The notes under the pieces are model-generated. The model was not told the DNA's origin and ran no database searches. It saw only the letters and a program-made list of their open reading frames with translations. A DNA stretch of 64,000 nucleotides, taken from positions 27,993 through 91,992 of the forward strand of contig NZ_JAAVJI010000018.1 in NCBI RefSeq assembly GCF_012033695.1, written 5' to 3'. Source of the DNA: Pseudomonas quercus (GTDB lineage Bacteria; Pseudomonadota; Gammaproteobacteria; Pseudomonadales; Pseudomonadaceae). Shown here piece after piece: positions 15,592 through 24,567 of the stretch. The position numbers were made by a program, and so were the translations under genes. The first letter of the stretch is position 1. Every line of letters begins with the position of its first letter.

Positions 15592-17568
15592 ATGCACACC
15601 CTTTATACGCAAATCGAGCAGGAGCTTGCCCAGCCGGCACGTGACGCTCCTTTCTCGCCCGCCTTGGAACAGCGCTATCAGCTGGACATTCAAGCTGACA
15701 GGCGCCGCCACCTGAGCATCTGCCTGCTGATCGGCACCTTGAGCTTCAACAGTTTTCTGGTGTGGCAGCTCATGCTGGCAGAGGACAACTTGTGGAAGGT
15801 GGCCCTGCAAATGATGGGCACCTCCGTGCCTTTCGCCACCCTTGCCTATGTGCTGCTGCACAAGGTACCGCTACGGTGGCGTGAAACCGTGGCCATGCTG
15901 CCTTCGTATACCGGTTTGTTCGTGGTGTACCTGATCATCGTGGAAGGCGCGAAGATCCGGGCCATGGACCAGACCCTGTTCATTTTCTGCTGGCCCTTGA
16001 TGCTGGTATACACCAATACCTGCATGAAAAGCCCTTTCAGGGTGGCGCTGGCGTACAACCTGTTTGGCCTGGCTCTGACGGCTGTTGCGGTCGCCCAAAC
16101 CTCAGTGAACATCAGTACGGGCGGCCTGATGCTGACCTCGGCCTATTGCTCGGCCTTTTTCTCTTTGCTGGGCAATTACTGGGCAAACCGCGAGGGGCGG
16201 CGTACCTACCTGTACCGCCTGCGCGAAGAGTTGCGCACCGCCTCACTGAGCAGCGCCAACCAGGACCTGAGGCTGCTGTCCCAGACCGATGCGCTCACAG
16301 GGTTGGCAAACCGCCGCCAGATGCAGCCGCACCTGGATCGTTTGTGGGCCCGACAGGTACGTGGCGATGCGACTGGCGCAGTGCTGCTGGTGGACATCGA
16401 CCATTTCAAACGCTTCAACGATTTCTATGGCCACCTGATGGGCGACAGCTGCCTTCAGACCGTGGCGACCACCCTTCAGCAGGCCTTGAGGCCCGAGGAT
16501 ACCATTGCCCGCTTCGGCGGCGAGGAGTTCGTGGTGCTGCTCAATGACGTGGGAGAAGCCGAAGCACGGCAGATTGGCGAGCGCCTGCTAGTGAGCATTC
16601 GAAGCCTTAACTTGGTACACCTGGGCCGGGAGGACGGTGTCGATCACCTTACTGTCAGTATCGGTATGGCCCCTAGCAGCCTGGCGGGCGTAGCGGACAG
16701 CGCGGCGCTGCTGGACCAGGCCGATCGCGCGCTCTACAGCGCCAAACGGCGGGGGCGCAATTGCCTGGAGGTGGCCCAAGACAGTACCACCCACCCTGCG
16801 CGCACCTTGCCTACCCCTGAAGACCTGCGAACGGCCATGGCTGAAGGGCAGTTCGAGTTGTACTACCAGCCCATTCATCAGTTGCCCAGCCAACGCCTCA
16901 CGGGCTATGAGTGCCTGCTGCGCTGGCGAAGCAGTGAACATGGGACCGTGCCGCCGGATATCTTCATTCCCATGGCCGAAAGCAGTGGCTTGATCGGCGC
17001 ATTGGGAGACTGGGTGCTGGAGCAGGCCTGTACGGCCGCCACCGGCTGGCCCATGGCCCTGAGCTTGTCAGTGAACATCTCGGCCCTGCAACTCGCAGAC
17101 CCGGAGATGCCTGGCCGCCTGCAACGTATTCTGGTGCGTACCCACTTCAACCCAAGGCGGTTGGTGCTCGAGCTTACTGAAAGCGTGCTGTTGGACATCG
17201 GGCCGGATGTGAAGGCGAACGTTCAATGGCTGGCAGACAAAGGCGTGAGGCTGGCACTGGATGACTTTGGCAGTGGCCACGCCAACTTGGCGTATCTGCT
17301 GCAATTGCCGTTTCAGTTGCTAAAACTCGATCGGCGCGTTCTGAGGATCGAGGTGGCTGGCCAGCGCAGGGAAGTGCTTGAGGCACTGTTGAAACTGGGC
17401 CGGGCCTTTAGCCTTGAGGTGGTGGCTGAAGGCGTCGAAACGGCTGAGGACCTGGCCTTGCTGTGCGAAATAGGCATGCACCAAGGGCAGGGTTTCCTGT
17501 TTGGCGGCCCCCAACCCCTGCCCATGGCCCACTCGCCTGAAGTGACGCTCATGGCCTCGGCCCGTTAG
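15592..17568 (+). CDS. membrane GGDEF-EAL protein with a divergent EAL signature
   Basis: I start this at the ATG at 15592 (658 residues); an in-frame extension to 15517 adds only unlikely sequence. The N-terminus has about five or six membrane helices (residues 40-195). A GGDEF domain follows (about 228-395) with Gly-Gly-Glu-Glu-Phe at 309-313 and an intact I-site Arg-Pro-Glu-Asp at 300-303, then an EAL domain (about 408-645). The EAL signature is Glu-Cys-Leu (440-442) and the loop after Asp-Asp-Phe-Gly (557-560) is Ser-Gly-His instead of the usual Thr-Gly-Tyr. The cyclase looks active; phosphodiesterase activity is uncertain. The gene ends 11 bp before the convergent DUF1615 gene. Confidence 0.9.
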   Translation: MHTLYTQIEQELAQPARDAPFSPALEQRYQLDIQADRRRHLSICLLIGTLSFNSFLVWQLMLAEDNLWKVALQMMGTSVPFATLAYVLLHKVPLRWRETVAMLPSYTGLFVVYLIIVEGAKIRAMDQTLFIFCWPLMLVYTNTCMKSPFRVALAYNLFGLALTAVAVAQTSVNISTGGLMLTSAYCSAFFSLLGNYWANREGRRTYLYRLREELRTASLSSANQDLRLLSQTDALTGLANRRQMQPHLDRLWARQVRGDATGAVLLVDIDHFKRFNDFYGHLMGDSCLQTVATTLQQALRPEDTIARFGGEEFVVLLNDVGEAEARQIGERLLVSIRSLNLVHLGREDGVDHLTVSIGMAPSSLAGVADSAALLDQADRALYSAKRRGRNCLEVAQDSTTHPARTLPTPEDLRTAMAEGQFELYYQPIHQLPSQRLTGYECLLRWRSSEHGTVPPDIFIPMAESSGLIGALGDWVLEQACTAATGWPMALSLSVNISALQLADPEMPGRLQRILVRTHFNPRRLVLELTESVLLDIGPDVKANVQWLADKGVRLALDDFGSGHANLAYLLQLPFQLLKLDRRVLRIEVAGQRREVLEALLKLGRAFSLEVVAEGVETAEDLALLCEIGMHQGQGFLFGGPQPLPMAHSPEVTLMASAR

Positions 17569-17579
17569 TGCTGGAGCAC

Positions 17580-18656
17580 TCAATTACGGCCAAGGCAGCG
17601 TGCCCATCGCTCATTTACCCGCTGTGCGAACCAGGCGGTAGTGAGGTGGCGGGTGATTTTCGGGCTTTCCAGCGTAATGCCTGGCAGGATCGAGCGCGGC
17701 AGGGTTTTGCCACTGACCTTGTCTGCCAGTTCGAACACCCGTTGGTACACCCTGGTGTCTTCAAACGCCAGTTGGTCACCCTGGGACAGCGCCTGATGAA
17801 TGTCGTTATCGCTCATGCTCAAGCGGCTGCCTAGGGAGCGCACTGCCAGCTCGGTCTGGCCAGGCTCATTGCTGCTGTAATTCACCAGGTCCCCATCAAG
17901 CTTCAGGCGCACCCGCACCAACCGGTTCAGCGCTGCCTGAAACGCTGCATTACGGCTGGCATAGTGGCCTGCATTGTAGTCAGCGAAGCGGTACAGGGGC
18001 TTGGGGTAGTGAGCTGGGTAGCCCAGCAGGTGCGCCGTACCAAAATATACGCCACCCCGGCGGCTGAACACTTCCTGCCGGACGGTGCCTTGGCGGGTAT
18101 AGGGGTAGTTGCGGGCATTGCGCTCGGCGAAGGCGATGGCCACTTGCATCGGCCCGCCGGTGTGCACCGGGTTCAAGGTGCCGAACAACTGCTGGCCGAG
18201 GGGCACCATGCCGATAAGGTCATCGAACACCTCGCTCAGTTCCCGTTCCGATCGCACGCTGTCAATGCGCTGGGCATAGGTTTTGCCCGTAGGCGAACGG
18301 ATGCCCAGGGCGGCGTCTACCAGAAAGCCAGGGACGTGAACGGCACTGGCGCGCCGGTCTATTTCCTGGCGGGCAATACGTCCCAGCCCTGGCACCTGCG
18401 GGTCGGCAGTGAAGTTGGACTCTTGCTCGATAACCGCAATCACTGCACAGAGGTTATCTGCCGTGGGGTCGAGCTTCTGGGCCTCGAACGCCACCTGGAT
18501 ATCCGTGGCCCAGCCTTGCCGGTCGTTGGCAGACGCGGGCAGCAGGCGCCCAAGGTCTGCACGTACCTGCTCAGGCGTAGGGGCAGCAGGCTGAGGTTGG
18601 TGGCTGCAGGCGGCCAACGCCAGTGCAGCCACTACCGTTGATAGTCGTTTCAACAC
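17580..18656 (-). CDS. DUF1615 family lipoprotein
   Basis: A protein of the uncharacterised DUF1615 family. I choose the GTG at 18656 (358 residues) because it gives a short lipoprotein signal with the lipobox Leu-Ala-Ala-Cys at about residue 16; an ATG at 18743 would add 29 residues that do not look like a signal. The mature protein contains Glu-Gln-Glu-Ser-Asn-Phe, a motif reminiscent of lysozyme-like lytic transglycosylases, and an Asp-Tyr-Asn-Ala-Gly-His block, so a murein-related role is possible. That is inference from motifs only. It stands alone, convergent with the GGDEF-EAL gene. Confidence 0.85.
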   Translation of the reverse strand: MLKRLSTVVAALALAACSHQPQPAAPTPEQVRADLGRLLPASANDRQGWATDIQVAFEAQKLDPTADNLCAVIAVIEQESNFTADPQVPGLGRIARQEIDRRASAVHVPGFLVDAALGIRSPTGKTYAQRIDSVRSERELSEVFDDLIGMVPLGQQLFGTLNPVHTGGPMQVAIAFAERNARNYPYTRQGTVRQEVFSRRGGVYFGTAHLLGYPAHYPKPLYRFADYNAGHYASRNAAFQAALNRLVRVRLKLDGDLVNYSSNEPGQTELAVRSLGSRLSMSDNDIHQALSQGDQLAFEDTRVYQRVFELADKVSGKTLPRSILPGITLESPKITRHLTTAWFAQRVNERWARCLGRN

Positions 18657-18769
18657 GGTCAATTCAATGGGCTCAATGTAAGTGAACAATTGCGGTTTAT
18701 GCAGGCCTGAGCCTCTGGAACGCCGTTCAATGGCACAATGCACCTTACTTTACCGCTTCGGAGACCACT

Positions 18770-20623
18770 ATGCTCCGTTCATTCGAACGACGCCTGGACC
18801 CTTTCCCGCCTGATGAGGCACCACCACCGCCAAAAGGCCTTGGCCGCTTCCTGTGGGCCTGCACCCGCGGCGCGCGAGGTTATGTGGCCGCCATGGCCGT
18901 ATTCAGCGCGGCCGTGTCCATTTATGAGGCTTGGCTGTTTTCCTTCCTGGGGCAGGTGGTAGACCAGCTTTCCACCTGGCAGGCTGGGGCGCCCATTGGG
19001 CCCGAGGAGCAACATGTGCTCTGGGGGATCGGGCTGGTGCTGCTGGCCAGTATCGGGCTGGTGGCCGTGCGCACCATGCTTCAGCACCAGGTATTGGCTA
19101 TCAACCTGCCGCTGCGGTTGCGCTGGGATTTCCACCGGTTGATGCTGCGGCAAAGCCTCTCCTTCTTTTCGGACGAGTTTTCCGGCCGAGTGACCACGAA
19201 AGTGATGCAGACCGCCCTGGCTGTGCGGGAAGTGCTGTTTACCCTGATCGAAATCGTGCCGGGTATTGGCGTGTACTTCATTGCAATCATTGCACTGGCA
19301 GGGGGCTTCGACCTGCGGCTGATGCTGCCCTTCATCGGGTGGATCGTGCTGTTCGGGCTGGCCATGCTGTACTTCGTGCCGCGCTTGGGAAAAGTGGGAC
19401 AGGAACAGGCCAATGCCCGGTCCTCCATGACCGGGCGCATCTCGGATGCCTACACCAATATCACCACGGTAAAGCTGTTCTCCCATACCAAGCGCGAAGC
19501 CCACTTTGCGCGGGCGGCCATGGAAGACTTCAAGGAGACGGGCTTTCGCCAGATGCGGCTGGTCAGCCAGTTCGAGATCGTGAACCAGTCCTTAGTGGTA
19601 GGGCTGATTCTGGCGGCAGGCGGGTATGCCTTGTGGCTATGGCACTTGGGTGAGGTGGGTACTGGTGCAGTGGCCGCCATCACCGCCATGGCGTTGCGGA
19701 TCAACGGCATGTCCCACTGGATCATGTGGCAGATGACGTCCTTGTTCGAGAACATCGGTACGGTGCAGGACGGCATCTCCACCCTGACCCATGGCGCCAA
19801 GGTTCAGGACGCACCCAACGCCGGTACATTGACCACCCGTGGCGGCGAGGTGGTGTTCACGAACGTGTCCTTCAACTACAACGGCGAACGCCAGGTGCTC
19901 GATGGCCTGGACCTGACCATACGTGCAGGTGAGAAGATCGGCCTGGTAGGGCGTTCAGGGGCTGGCAAGTCCACACTGATCAACCTGCTGCTCCGGTTCT
20001 ATGACGTGGACAGTGGCCAGATCCGTATCGATGGCCAGGACATTGCCAAGGTGACCCAGGACAGCCTGCGCAGCGCCATCGGCATGGTCACCCAGGACAC
20101 TTCCCTGTTGCACCGGTCCTTGCGTGACAACATTGGCTATGGCCGGCCGGATGCCACCGACGAGCAGATTCACGCTGCGGCCGTGAGCGCCCAAGCCGAC
20201 GGTTTCATCAGCCAGCTGAGCGACAAGCAAGGCAATACCGGCTACGACACCCTGGTGGGCGAGCGGGGCATCAAGCTGTCAGGTGGCCAACGGCAGCGCA
20301 TCGCCATTGCCCGTGTGATGCTCAAGAATGCGCCCATCCTGTTGCTGGACGAAGCTACCAGCGCACTGGATTCTGAAGTGGAAGTGGCCATTCAAGAGAG
20401 CCTGGACGACATGATGCAAGGCAAGACGGTGATCGCCATTGCGCACCGGCTGTCCACTATCGCGGCCATGGACCGTTTGATTGTGATGGACCAAGGGCAA
20501 ATCATCGAGCAAGGCACGCACGCTGAGTTGCTGGAGAAGAACGGCACCTATGCGCGGTTGTGGCGTCACCAGAGTGGCGGCTTCCTGGGCGAAGAGCAGG
20601 CCGTGGCCGAGGCTCTTGAATAG
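18770..20623 (+). CDS. ABC exporter, fused permease-ATPase (MsbA-like half transporter)
   Basis: A 617-residue half transporter with an N-terminal type I exporter membrane domain (six helices, about residues 40-330) and a C-terminal ATPase (about 365-600). Walker A is Gly-Arg-Ser-Gly-Ala-Gly-Lys-Ser (about 394), the signature Leu-Ser-Gly-Gly-Gln-Arg-Gln-Arg (about 503) and Walker B Leu-Leu-Leu-Asp-Glu-Ala-Thr-Ser-Ala-Leu-Asp (about 524); all intact. It should homodimerise in the inner membrane and export a lipid-like or drug-like compound. It has no operon partner and its substrate is unknown. Confidence 0.92.
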   Translation: MLRSFERRLDPFPPDEAPPPPKGLGRFLWACTRGARGYVAAMAVFSAAVSIYEAWLFSFLGQVVDQLSTWQAGAPIGPEEQHVLWGIGLVLLASIGLVAVRTMLQHQVLAINLPLRLRWDFHRLMLRQSLSFFSDEFSGRVTTKVMQTALAVREVLFTLIEIVPGIGVYFIAIIALAGGFDLRLMLPFIGWIVLFGLAMLYFVPRLGKVGQEQANARSSMTGRISDAYTNITTVKLFSHTKREAHFARAAMEDFKETGFRQMRLVSQFEIVNQSLVVGLILAAGGYALWLWHLGEVGTGAVAAITAMALRINGMSHWIMWQMTSLFENIGTVQDGISTLTHGAKVQDAPNAGTLTTRGGEVVFTNVSFNYNGERQVLDGLDLTIRAGEKIGLVGRSGAGKSTLINLLLRFYDVDSGQIRIDGQDIAKVTQDSLRSAIGMVTQDTSLLHRSLRDNIGYGRPDATDEQIHAAAVSAQADGFISQLSDKQGNTGYDTLVGERGIKLSGGQRQRIAIARVMLKNAPILLLDEATSALDSEVEVAIQESLDDMMQGKTVIAIAHRLSTIAAMDRLIVMDQGQIIEQGTHAELLEKNGTYARLWRHQSGGFLGEEQAVAEALE

Positions 20624-20640
20624 GCGAAACGCGAGGCAAC

Positions 20641-20671
20641 CGTGGGAAGGGGCTTAGTGCGCCTTCCCACG
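20641..20671. terminator. hairpin between convergent genes, possible terminator
   Basis: CGTGGGAAGG (20641-20650) and CCTTCCCACG (20662-20671) form a perfect 10-bp stem with an 11-nt loop in the gap between the convergent ABC exporter and acyltransferase genes. There is no clear T-tract, so it may act as a transcript-end hairpin rather than a classical terminator. Confidence 0.4.
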
Positions 20672-20702
20672 CACGCTTGAGCCTCAGCAAACCAGTGTGT
20701 GG

Positions 20703-21902
20703 TCAGCAGTATTTGAGCCAGCCAATGTCCCGGCGGCGTTGCTTGAGCTCAGCGAACCATCGGGTTGGCAGGTAGAGTGCAACGGCTAGCCCGGCGGACC
20801 ACAACCAGACACTCGTCAGGGTGTCGAAGCCGTAGTAGGCACCCTGGTTGAGGCCCCACACCTGGACGGCTGTCAGATAAAGCGCCTTGAGCACCAGCAG
20901 GTGCAGCAGGTAGAAAAACATCGGGGCACCCCCGTACTGGGACAGCACCCTCAAGAATCGACCCCCCTCAAGCCGCTGAAAACACGCCAGCAACACCAGG
21001 CCCACGCCGAGGGTCGGCATCAGAAAGAGCAGGGAAGGTGGGTACTTGGTCAAAGACAAAGCGCTCATGAGCGTGTGCAGGCTGCCCTCTAGGTGTTGCC
21101 AAGGCTTGTCTCCGTATACGTTCAGGTAGCGTACCAGCACGAAGCCTGCGATCAGTGCGAGGCCCCACGTCCACAGCAAACGGTGACGTTGCTCACGGTC
21201 AACGCTGCGGGCGAACCAGGGGCCGGCGCAATAACCCAGTGCTATAACGCCGATCCAAGGCAGCACGGGGTAGGTGGTACGGGCCCGGGTGTACTCGGTA
21301 ATCTCAAGGAACGCCCGCTGGTGGAGGATCGACCAAGCCTCGAACCAGGGGGATTGCGGGGTGAGTACGATACTGTCCAGCAGGTTGTGCCCCGCCACGA
21401 TCACTACCCCTAAGGCTATAAGGCCGGGCCGAGGGAGGTGAATCAAGGCCGCCAGTACCATCATGCTAAGGCCGATGGCCCAGATAACCTGTAGCCAGAG
21501 TGTGGCGGGAACAAAGGTCGCATTCCAGGCGAAGTTGACCAAGGTCAGTTCCAGAATGATCAGAAACAACCCACGCTTGAGCAAAAACGTGGATACCTCG
21601 GCACGGCTGTGGGTTTGGCCGTACAGGCAGGCGGACAGCCCCGTCAGAAACACGAACACAGGGGCGCACACCATGCTGCTCAGGCGAGTGAAAAACAGGT
21701 CAGGGGGTGTAGTGAGCGGGTTCATGGGGTCGCTGACCTGAACATGCAGAAAGAAGGTCTCGCGCACGTGATCGATCAGCATGAACAGCATTACCAAACC
21801 GCGAAGGGCATCAATGGCCAACATCCGTGAGCGAACCTGGGGGGTGTCCTGTAAAGCAGCGGGAGCGTTGAGTTGGGGCAATGTGGCAAGAACGGCGACC
21901 AT
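20703..21902 (-). CDS. membrane protein of the heparan-glucosaminide acetyltransferase/DUF1624 type
   Basis: A polytopic inner-membrane protein of about 399 residues with around ten hydrophobic segments. I choose the ATG at 21902 because GGAGG stands 8 bases before it; the frame stays open upstream by chance. The opening Arg-Ser-Arg-Met-Leu-Ala-Ile-Asp-Ala-Leu-Arg-Gly-Leu is the hallmark of the HGSNAT/DUF1624 acyltransferase-like superfamily, and the first loop after TM1 has Asp-His-Val-Arg-Glu. Members are thought to transfer acyl groups across the membrane to surface sugars; the actual substrate is unknown. The promoter contains a TGTTAT/ATAACA palindrome. Divergent from the pseudouridine-synthase-like gene. 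Confidence 0.8.
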   Translation of the reverse strand: MVAVLATLPQLNAPAALQDTPQVRSRMLAIDALRGLVMLFMLIDHVRETFFLHVQVSDPMNPLTTPPDLFFTRLSSMVCAPVFVFLTGLSACLYGQTHSRAEVSTFLLKRGLFLIILELTLVNFAWNATFVPATLWLQVIWAIGLSMMVLAALIHLPRPGLIALGVVIVAGHNLLDSIVLTPQSPWFEAWSILHQRAFLEITEYTRARTTYPVLPWIGVIALGYCAGPWFARSVDREQRHRLLWTWGLALIAGFVLVRYLNVYGDKPWQHLEGSLHTLMSALSLTKYPPSLLFLMPTLGVGLVLLACFQRLEGGRFLRVLSQYGGAPMFFYLLHLLVLKALYLTAVQVWGLNQGAYYGFDTLTSVWLWSAGLAVALYLPTRWFAELKQRRRDIGWLKYC

Positions 21903-21935
21903 GCAGACAGCCTCCATGAGTACGGATAATGTTAG

Positions 21936-21950
21936 TGTTATACCATAACA
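21936..21950. promoter_or_regulatory. palindrome upstream of the DUF1624-type gene, candidate operator
   Basis: TGTTAT-ACC-ATAACA has perfect 6-bp arms and lies 33 bp upstream of the chosen start of the membrane acyltransferase-like gene, in a locally A+T-rich stretch. The size and position suit a repressor site, but no candidate regulator is adjacent. Confidence 0.3.
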
Positions 21951-22053
21951 TTCAAGGCGTGTAGTGTTCGGTGGCCTCACCTCACTCAACGATGGGTTTT
22001 CCCTTGTAACCCTCGGCCCGATACAATGACGGCTTTTCCCAGAGCACGCTCCA

Positions 22054-22764
22054 ATGACCGACACACAACGCCTGTCCCGCCGCCTGATCGAACAGGTGGG
22101 CTGCTCTCGCCGCGAAGCAGAGCTGTATATCGAAGGTGGGTGGGTCACGGTGAATGGCAACGTGGTGGACACCCCGCAGTTCCAGGTGCAGGGCGAGCAG
22201 GTGGCGCTGCTGCCAGGTGCCAAGGCCGAGGCGCCGGAACCGGTCACGCTCATTCTCAACCAAGCGCCTGGGCTCGATGAGGCCGGTGCCTTGGCGTCCA
22301 TTACCCCGCTTACCCAGGCGTCGGCCTTTGACACGGGCAAGCGTGTGCTCAAAGGGCATTTCAGCCGGCTTCAATGCCTGGCCCCGCTCCAGCCTGGCGC
22401 CACTGGCCTGCAGGTGTTCACCCAGGACTGGCGCACCGCGCGCAAGCTCACGGCCGAGTTCGGAAAGCTGGAGCAGGAGTATGTGGTGGAGGTGCAGGGC
22501 ACCCTGCGCGCCAATGGCCTTGAATTGCTCAAGCGCGGGATCATCGTCCGCAAGCAGGCGCTGCCCGCGGCCAAGTGCAGCTGGCAGAACGAAACCCACC
22601 TGCGCGTGGCCCTCAAGGCGCCGACGCCGGGGCTTGTCGCGCAGTTGTGCGAGGCCGTGGGGTTGAGTGTCATCTCCATGCGCCGCCTGCGCCTGGGCGG
22701 CGTGCCCATGGGTAAGCTGCCCGTGGGGCAGTGGCGGTATGTGGCGGTGCCAGAACGGTTTTGA
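22054..22764 (+). CDS. RsuA/RluF-like pseudouridine synthase family protein lacking the catalytic Asp
   Basis: A 236-residue protein with an N-terminal S4 RNA-binding domain (about residues 5-52: Arg-Leu-Ser-Arg-Arg-Leu-Ile...Val-Thr-Val-Asn-Gly) and an RsuA-family synthase domain (about 65-232). In the family the catalytic motif is Gly-Arg-Leu-Asp followed by Thr-Gly-Leu; here the aligned stretch is Pro-Leu-Gln-Pro-Gly-Ala-Thr-Gly-Leu (111-119), so the Asp appears to be Gln113. Other family blocks (Leu-Glu-Gln-Glu-Tyr-Val-Val-Glu-Val near 139, Arg-Arg-Leu-Arg-Leu-Gly-Gly near 210) are kept. It may therefore bind RNA without making pseudouridine. Followed directly by the long repeat array. 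Confidence 0.82.
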   Translation: MTDTQRLSRRLIEQVGCSRREAELYIEGGWVTVNGNVVDTPQFQVQGEQVALLPGAKAEAPEPVTLILNQAPGLDEAGALASITPLTQASAFDTGKRVLKGHFSRLQCLAPLQPGATGLQVFTQDWRTARKLTAEFGKLEQEYVVEVQGTLRANGLELLKRGIIVRKQALPAAKCSWQNETHLRVALKAPTPGLVAQLCEAVGLSVISMRRLRLGGVPMGKLPVGQWRYVAVPERF

Positions 22765-22792
22765 GGTGTTGCACCATTCCAACAGGCGCCCC

Positions 22793-23877
22793 TGTAGGAA
22801 GCTGGCGAAGCCTGCGAACCGGGCTCAACAGGTGGTGCTGCGGTACGTTCCCGGCCTACGCCTTCGGCTGCGACCGGTCCAACAGGGGCCGTGTAGGAAG
22901 CTGGCGAAGCCTGCGAACCGGGCTCAGCAAACGGTGCTGCGGTACGTTCCCGGCCTACGCCTTCGGCTGCAACCGGTCCAACATGGGCCCGTGTAGGAAG
23001 CTGGCGAAGCCTGCGAATCGTGCTCAACAGGTCGTGCTGCGGTATGTCCCGGGCTACGCCTTCGGCTGCGACCGGTCCAACAGGGCCGGTGTAGGAAGCT
23101 GGCGAAGCCTGCGAACCGGGCTCAGCAAACGGTGCTGCGGTATGTTCCCGGCCTACGCCTTCGGCTACGACCGGTCCAACAGGGGCCCGTGTAGGAAGCT
23201 GGCGAAGCCTGCGAACCGTGCTCAACAGGTGGTGCTGCGGTACGTTCCCGGCCTACGCCTTCGGCTGCGACCGGTCCAACAGGGGCCCGTGTAGGAAGCT
23301 GGCGAAGCCTGCGAATCGTGCTCAACAGGTCGTGCTGCGGTATGTCCCGGGCTACGCCTTCGGCTGCGACCGGTCCAACAGGGGCCCGTGTAGGAAGCTG
23401 GCGAAGCCTGCGAATCGTGCTCAACAGGTCGTGCTGCGGTATGTCCCGGGCTACGCCTTCGGCTGCAACCGGTCCAACAGGGGCCCGTGTAGGAAGCTGG
23501 CGAAGCCTGCGAACCGGGCTCAACAGGTGGTGCTGCGGTACGTTCCCGGCCTACGCCTTCGGCTGCGACCGGTCCAACAGGGGCCCGTGTAGGAAGCCTG
23601 CGAGCCGGACTCAACAGATAGTGCTGCGGTATGTTCCCGGCCTACGCCTTCGGCTGCGACCGGTCCAACAGGGGCCGTGTAGGAAGCTGGCGAAGCCTGC
23701 GAACCGGGCTCAACAAACGGTGCTGAGGTACGTTTTCGGCCTAGGCCTTCGGCTACGACCGGTCCAACAGGGGCCCGTGTAGGAAGCTGGCGAAGCCTGC
23801 GGACCGGGCTCAACAAACGGTGCTGCGGTGCGTTCCCGGCCTCCGCCTTCGGCTACGACCGGTCCAACAGGGACTCG
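22793..23877. repeat. tandem array of eleven ~99-bp REP-like units
   Basis: Eleven direct repeats begin with TGTAGGAAGCTGGCGAAGCC at 22793, 22892, 22992, 23090, 23190, 23290, 23389, 23488, 23588, 23678 and 23778. Ten are 98-100 bp; the ninth is 90 bp because it lost nine bases near its start. Each ends with a hairpin-prone part (CCTACGCCTTCGGCTGCGAC and a CCGGTCCAACAGGGGCC tail). The units differ by scattered substitutions. The head and tail resemble the REP elements at 47.5 and 63.1 kb, so this is an expanded REP/REPIN cluster between two convergent genes. Because the period is close to a multiple of three, long meaningless frames stay open on both strands. Confidence 0.93.
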
Positions 23878-23907
23878 TGTAGCACGGCCCCGCTTGGTGA
23901 GCTAAGC

Positions 23908-24414
23908 TCAGGCGCGCTTGGGCAAGGTCCAGTTCGGCCGGATGAAGTGGCAGGTATATCCGTCTGGAATGCGTTCCAGGTAGTCCTGGTGCTCGGGTTC
24001 TGCCTCCCAGAAGTCGCCCGCCGGTTCGATCTCGGTCACTACCTTGCCAGGCCAGAGCTTTGAGGCGTCCACGTCAGCGACCGTATCCTCGGCCGTGGCA
24101 CGTTGCGCCTCATTGAAGTAATAGATGGCGGAGCGGTAGCTCGGCCCCAGGTCATTACCCTGGCGGTTGGGGGTGCTAGGGTCGTGGATCTGGAAGAAGA
24201 ACTCCAGGATCTGCCGGTAGCTGATTTGGGCCGGGTCACACACAATCTCGATGGCTTCGGCGTGGTTGCCGTGGTTACGGTACGTGGCGTTCGGCACTTC
24301 GCCGCCCGTGTAGCCCACGCGGGTTTTCAAAACGCCTGGGTAGCTTCGGATCAGGTCCTGCATACCCCAGAAGCAGCCGCCTGCCAGCAGGGCGGTTTCG
24401 GTTTGGCCAGTCAT
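23908..24414 (-). CDS. msrA: peptide methionine-S-sulfoxide reductase
   Basis: A 168-residue MsrA that reduces the S epimer of methionine sulfoxide in proteins, a repair enzyme of the cytoplasm. The catalytic motif Gly-Gly-Cys-Phe-Trp-Gly is at 12-17, followed by Gly-Tyr-Thr-Gly-Gly-Glu and His-Ala-Glu-Ala-Ile-Glu. This is a short form without the usual C-terminal pair of resolving cysteines; another Cys (Asp-Gly-Tyr-Thr-Cys-His) lies near residue 155. Pseudomonads usually have a longer MsrA elsewhere as well, so this may be a second paralogue. It is convergent with the repeat array and divergent from a GNAT gene. Confidence 0.92.
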   Translation of the reverse strand: MTGQTETALLAGGCFWGMQDLIRSYPGVLKTRVGYTGGEVPNATYRNHGNHAEAIEIVCDPAQISYRQILEFFFQIHDPSTPNRQGNDLGPSYRSAIYYFNEAQRATAEDTVADVDASKLWPGKVVTEIEPAGDFWEAEPEHQDYLERIPDGYTCHFIRPNWTLPKRA

Positions 24415-24567
24415 CGTGGTTCCTTTGGGTCAAATACGGTCAATAGTGGCAGAGTTATCAGGGCGCTTTGGCGAATTCCAAGGGGAAGGATGCCGGTCCC
24501 CGATAATTGGAGTGATAATAACGCTATCGCTTGCTCATACCTTCATCCCTCAAGACGCCTTGAAATC

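Noticed and set aside
20703..22352. 549-residue version of the DUF1624-type protein
   Set aside because: The extra N-terminal part is antisense to the pseudouridine-synthase-like gene; a GGAGG-preceded ATG at 21902 fits the family length.
22667..23816. Long open frames on both strands encoding repetitive Arg/Pro-rich peptides
   Set aside because: They arise because the repeat period is close to a multiple of three; they have no ribosome sites or non-repetitive sequence and cover the REP array.
22793..23877. CRISPR array
   Set aside because: Units are ~99 bp and similar along their whole length; there are no unique spacers and no cas genes.
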